In this document: in pieces, positions 61,304 to 64,000 of the stretch
How the letters are laid out: every line of letters begins with the position of its first letter
How positions within the stretch are numbered: the stretch's first letter is position 1
Assembly (NCBI RefSeq): GCF_002210345.1
Contig: NZ_MWQI01000001.1
Location: forward strand, 806,001-870,000
Length of the DNA: 64,000 nt
Direction: 5' to 3'
From: Fibrobacter sp. UWB4
GTDB taxonomy: Bacteria; Fibrobacterota; Fibrobacteria; Fibrobacterales; Fibrobacteraceae
Program-made: the position numbers and the translations under genes
The notes under the pieces: model-generated
Databases searched by the model: none
The model's input: only the letters and a program-made list of their open reading frames with translations
What the model was told of the DNA's origin: nothing

Positions 61304-62116
61304 ATGAAAGAATTTGATTTGTTCTTGAAAAATCTTGGCGTTTCAAATGCTCTTGCTCAGGACATCATTGAAATTGCGATCGTGCTTGTTGCTATCGTCA
61401 TTGTTTTGGCGATTATCAAGTTTATTCTTAGTTTTGCCATTAAGAAGGGCGCTGACGAGTCGGTAAAGCCGCTACTTTATTCGCTATTCTCTTATGCGAT
61501 TTATATTGTCGGCTTGCTCATGATTCTGCACATCCTCGGTGTGAACACTGCTGGAATCGTGACGGTGATCGGTGCGGCATCTCTTGCTATCGGCCTTGCT
61601 TTGAAAGATACGCTTGGCAACATAGCTTCGGGAATCCTCTTGCTATTCCTCCATCCGTTCCGTGCTTCGGACTATATTGAATGTGGTTCCTTGAAGGGAA
61701 AAATTGTGGGCGTGGGCCTTTTCAACACGACGCTTATTTCGCTGGATGGTCTTTACGTTTCTGCTCCGAATAGCACTTTGTGGGGTTCGCCGATTATAAA
61801 CTACAGCCGTAATCCGACTCGCCGTTTGGATTTGTCTTTTGGCATTGATTACGCTGATTCTGCGGAAAAGGCGATGAACGAAATGAAGCTGCTTGTCGAT
61901 AATGATCCCGATGTTTTAAAAAATCCGGCTCCAGCATTCTTTGTCTCTGCGCTTGAGGATAGCTCGGTGGCGGTCAATTTGAGAATTTGGGTTAATACAT
62001 CTAAGTATTGGGATATGCGTTGCAAGTACATGAAGCAAGTCAAGGAACGATTTGACGAAGTCGGTATTTCCATCCCGTTCCCGCAGCGCGTGGTACATAT
62101 CGTTAAGGAAGGATAG
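61304..62116 (+). CDS. mscS: Small-conductance mechanosensitive channel MscS
   Basis: A 270-residue inner-membrane channel. Three membrane segments (about 20-45, 60-82, 88-110) lead into the pore helix with ALGLALKDTLGNIASGILLL-type residues (IGLALKDTLGNIASG), then the MscS beta domain with VGVGLFNTTLISLDGLYVSAPN and the alpha-beta end. It releases solutes on hypo-osmotic shock. It lies between hemB and hemL with no evident link to haem synthesis. Confidence 0.92.
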   Translation: MKEFDLFLKNLGVSNALAQDIIEIAIVLVAIVIVLAIIKFILSFAIKKGADESVKPLLYSLFSYAIYIVGLLMILHILGVNTAGIVTVIGAASLAIGLALKDTLGNIASGILLLFLHPFRASDYIECGSLKGKIVGVGLFNTTLISLDGLYVSAPNSTLWGSPIINYSRNPTRRLDLSFGIDYADSAEKAMNEMKLLVDNDPDVLKNPAPAFFVSALEDSSVAVNLRIWVNTSKYWDMRCKYMKQVKERFDEVGISIPFPQRVVHIVKEG

Positions 62117-62125
62117 ATAATTTAT

Positions 62126-63412
62126 ATGAATCACTCTTTAAGCGAAAAGTTGTTTGCAGAAGCAAAAACGCTCATGCCGGGTGGCGTGAACAGTCCTGTA
62201 CGTGCGTTTAGCAATGTGGGGGCGACGCCTCCGTTTATCAAGCGAGCCAAGGGCAGCCACATTTACGATGTGGATGGCAACGACTACATTGATTACGTGG
62301 GCAGCTGGGGCCCGATGCTCCTGGGCCATGCGCACGATGCTGTAATTAAGGCGGTTGCCGACACGGCTCAGAATGGACTCAGCTTTGGCGCTCCGTGTGG
62401 CTTGGAATCGGAACTCGCGAAGCTCGTGATGAGCCTTGTGCCGAGCGTCGAGATGATTCGCATGGTGAACAGTGGAACCGAAGCGACGATGAGTGCAATT
62501 CGTGCGGCTCGCGGTTTTACGGGTCGCGATAAGATTGTGAAGTTCGAAGGTTGCTATCACGGCCATAGCGATAGCTTGCTCATCAAGGCGGGCTCGGGAA
62601 TGCTCACGACGGGCAAGCCGAGCAGCAAGGGTGTGCCTGCGGACTTGGCAAAGTACACGCTCACGCTCCAGTACAACGATGTGGCGGGCGTTAAGGAACT
62701 TTTCGACAAGATTGGTGACGAAATCGCAGGTGTGATTGTAGAACCGGTGGCTGGCAACATGGGCGTTGTCCCTGCGAAGCCGGAGTTCTTGCAGACGCTT
62801 TCTGAAGAAACTAAAAAGCATGGCGCTTTGCTCATTGTCGATGAAGTCATGACCGGTTTCCGTGTCGGCATCCATTGTGCACAAGGTCTCTATGGCATTA
62901 AGCCGGATCTCACCACGTTCGGTAAGATTATCGGCGGTGGCATGCCGGTGGGCGCATATGGCGGCCGCTTGGACGTGATGCAGCAAATTGCGCCGCTTGG
63001 TGGAATTTACCAGGCGGGCACACTTTCGGGCAATCCGGTCGCGATGGCGGCAGGTCTTGCAACGATGCGTGAACTTTCAACGCATCCTGAACATTACGTG
63101 CATGCCGAATCCATGACAAAACGCTTGATTGCAGGGCTTAAGACCGCTGCAACCGAAGCGGGCATTCCGCTTGCGACAAACCAGGTCGGTTCCATGGGCT
63201 GTATCTTCTTTACCGAAGGGCCGGTCACATGCTTTGCCGACGTGCAAAAGTCCGACTTGGAACTCTTCCGCCGTTACTTCCTTGGAATGCTCGATGAAGG
63301 ATTCTACTTTGCGCCGAGCCAGTTTGAAGCCATCTTCGTGAGCGCCGCTCACACCGAAGACGAAATCGACCGCACCATTGAAGCCGCTCGAAAAGTGTTT
63401 AAAGCGCTGTAG
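62126..63412 (+). CDS. hemL: Glutamate-1-semialdehyde 2,1-aminomutase
   Basis: A 428-residue PLP enzyme that makes 5-aminolaevulinate from the HemA product. [15 protein letters not shown] at the start, [39 protein letters not shown] and the PLP Lys267 in [16 protein letters not shown] are all present. It begins 9 bases after mscS and closes the tetrapyrrole cluster. Confidence 0.95.
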   Translation: MNHSLSEKLFAEAKTLMPGGVNSPVRAFSNVGATPPFIKRAKGSHIYDVDGNDYIDYVGSWGPMLLGHAHDAVIKAVADTAQNGLSFGAPCGLESELAKLVMSLVPSVEMIRMVNSGTEATMSAIRAARGFTGRDKIVKFEGCYHGHSDSLLIKAGSGMLTTGKPSSKGVPADLAKYTLTLQYNDVAGVKELFDKIGDEIAGVIVEPVAGNMGVVPAKPEFLQTLSEETKKHGALLIVDEVMTGFRVGIHCAQGLYGIKPDLTTFGKIIGGGMPVGAYGGRLDVMQQIAPLGGIYQAGTLSGNPVAMAAGLATMRELSTHPEHYVHAESMTKRLIAGLKTAATEAGIPLATNQVGSMGCIFFTEGPVTCFADVQKSDLELFRRYFLGMLDEGFYFAPSQFEAIFVSAAHTEDEIDRTIEAARKVFKAL

Positions 63413-63499
63413 TTCTGGAATGTTAAATTTTTATTATTTATTTTGATTGAATTATGTTATATATTATGGGTATCATAATCAACAAGATGGAGAATAAAA

Positions 63500-63799
63500 A
63501 TGAAAAAAATCATGATTCTTGCAGCTATTGGAAGTGCGGTCGTTCTCTCTGCTTGCGCTGCCGCTTCTAAAGCCTCGTCGGTTGTTACTGATGCCAGCGA
63601 TTGTACGGTTTCTAGTACCGATAACTCGGCTACAGCCACAACGAAAGGTGGCTCCGTTACATTCACGCAGACTGAAAACGGTTATTCCATGACTTATGGC
63701 GGTGTCCTAAGCTCCCTTGAACCAAAGGAATTTGATGTAAAGGTAGGTAAGGAACAGCTGCTTGATATGGCAAATAAATACTGCGCTGATAACAAGTAA
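63500..63799 (+). CDS. Small predicted lipoprotein
   Basis: A 99-residue protein with a lipoprotein signal peptide (GSAVVLSAC, Cys about 19), an Ala/Ser/Thr-rich stretch, then VTFTQTENGYSMTYGGVLSS and a closing helix with a last Cys (ANKYCADNK). GATGGAGA precedes the ATG and TATATT (63460-63465) may be the -10 box. No family is recognised. It is strongly positioned as a single gene between hemL and a bidirectional terminator. Confidence 0.75.
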   Translation: MKKIMILAAIGSAVVLSACAAASKASSVVTDASDCTVSSTDNSATATTKGGSVTFTQTENGYSMTYGGVLSSLEPKEFDVKVGKEQLLDMANKYCADNK

Positions 63800-63808
63800 A
63801 GTTTAAAA

Positions 63809-63839
63809 AAATCCGACTTCTTTAGAAGCCGGATTTTTT
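63809..63839. terminator. Terminator after the small lipoprotein gene
   Basis: ATCCG-a-CTTC-ttta-GAAG-c-CGGAT hairpin with a T tract on the plus strand and an A tract before it, so it can act both ways. Confidence 0.82.
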
Positions 63840-63887
63840 AATGTCGCCCGCCCGTCTGTCTGCGACGGGACGTTTTTCGTTATTTCA

Positions 63888-63996
63888 TGTCATCCTGAGG
63901 CGAAGCCGAAGACTACTCAGAAGGCGAGTGTTGCAAAAATGAGTGAACTCATTTTTATAACCGAGCCGAGGAGTAGGGGCTTTGCCCCATCCAGTT
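63888..63996. repeat. Compound TCATCCTGAG...CATCCAG repeat at the window end
   Basis: TGTCATCCTGAGGCGAAGCC, then an inserted TGAGTGAACTCA palindrome, then GGGGCTTTGCCCCATCCAG. It is a longer, nested member of the same repeat family, outside any gene. 63840-63887 holds only a CCCGTCTG..GACGGGACG hairpin. Confidence 0.6.
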
Positions 63997-64000
63997 ACTT

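Overview
The window looks like a chromosome segment of a Fibrobacter species (phylum Fibrobacterota). The grounds are the serine-rich (SSSS) linkers after lipoprotein signal peptides, a decayed TIGR02147/DUF4423 gene, a CE6-type acetyl esterase, a secreted DUF6055-like protein with a C-terminal sorting-type domain, an LplT-PlsC-acyl-ligase fusion, and haem synthesis through sirohaem (AhbA/B/C). This is inferred from gene families, not from a database match. Coding density is high and gene order mostly ordinary, with AT-rich accessory patches at about 46.5-49.9 kb and 58.4-60.2 kb.

Layout. 0-4.7 kb: end of a LolC/E permease, lolD, clpC, adk. 4.7-9.8 kb: a decayed TIGR02147 gene and lipoprotein, an intact two-repeat lipoprotein, a multi-stem structured element, leuB, then a Cys-containing lipoprotein followed at once by a SPASM radical SAM enzyme. 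9.8-18.2 kb: xerD, a large Cys-rich lipoprotein, three identical tRNA-Lys genes in a 219-bp tandem array, a sugar nucleotidyltransferase, NamZ, and two peptide ABC transporter genes. 18.3-23.9 kb: a c-di-GMP phosphorelay (hybrid kinase, receiver-degenerate GGDEF-EAL, HPt). 24-35 kb: Sir2 deacetylase, M20 peptidase, Rpn nuclease, pyrD, PDZ-thioredoxin, tRNA-Asp, PgpH, PhoH, an M24 peptidase. 35-46.5 kb: Aas-type fusion, a pilin-like membrane protein, a HEXXH secreted protein, CE6 esterase, trpB2, a new 55-codon gene overlapping tgt, and tgt.

46.5-49.9 kb is an AT-rich accessory patch: two genes broken by single-base changes in A-runs (an Rpn-type tail and a DUF2806 protein), a HigBA toxin-antitoxin pair and a GIY-YIG protein. 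From 50.1 kb to 63.4 kb lies a tetrapyrrole cluster: ahbC, fused ahbA-ahbB, hemA, hemC, fused cobA-hemD, fused cbiX-MET8-type sirohaem synthase, hemB and hemL, interrupted by a dCMP deaminase, an Eco29kI-like restriction-modification pair and mscS. Together these enzymes lead from glutamyl-tRNA through uroporphyrinogen III and sirohaem to Fe-coproporphyrin III; the last enzyme (AhbD) is not in the window.

The most unusual features are (i) short palindromic repeats of the TCATCCTGAG...GGATCC type inserted in frame inside three neighbouring tetrapyrrole genes, adding peptides at loop or linker positions, much as Rickettsia palindromic elements do; (ii) the radical SAM/lipoprotein pair; (iii) the folded element beside leuB; and (iv) the A-run frameshifts in two neighbouring accessory genes.
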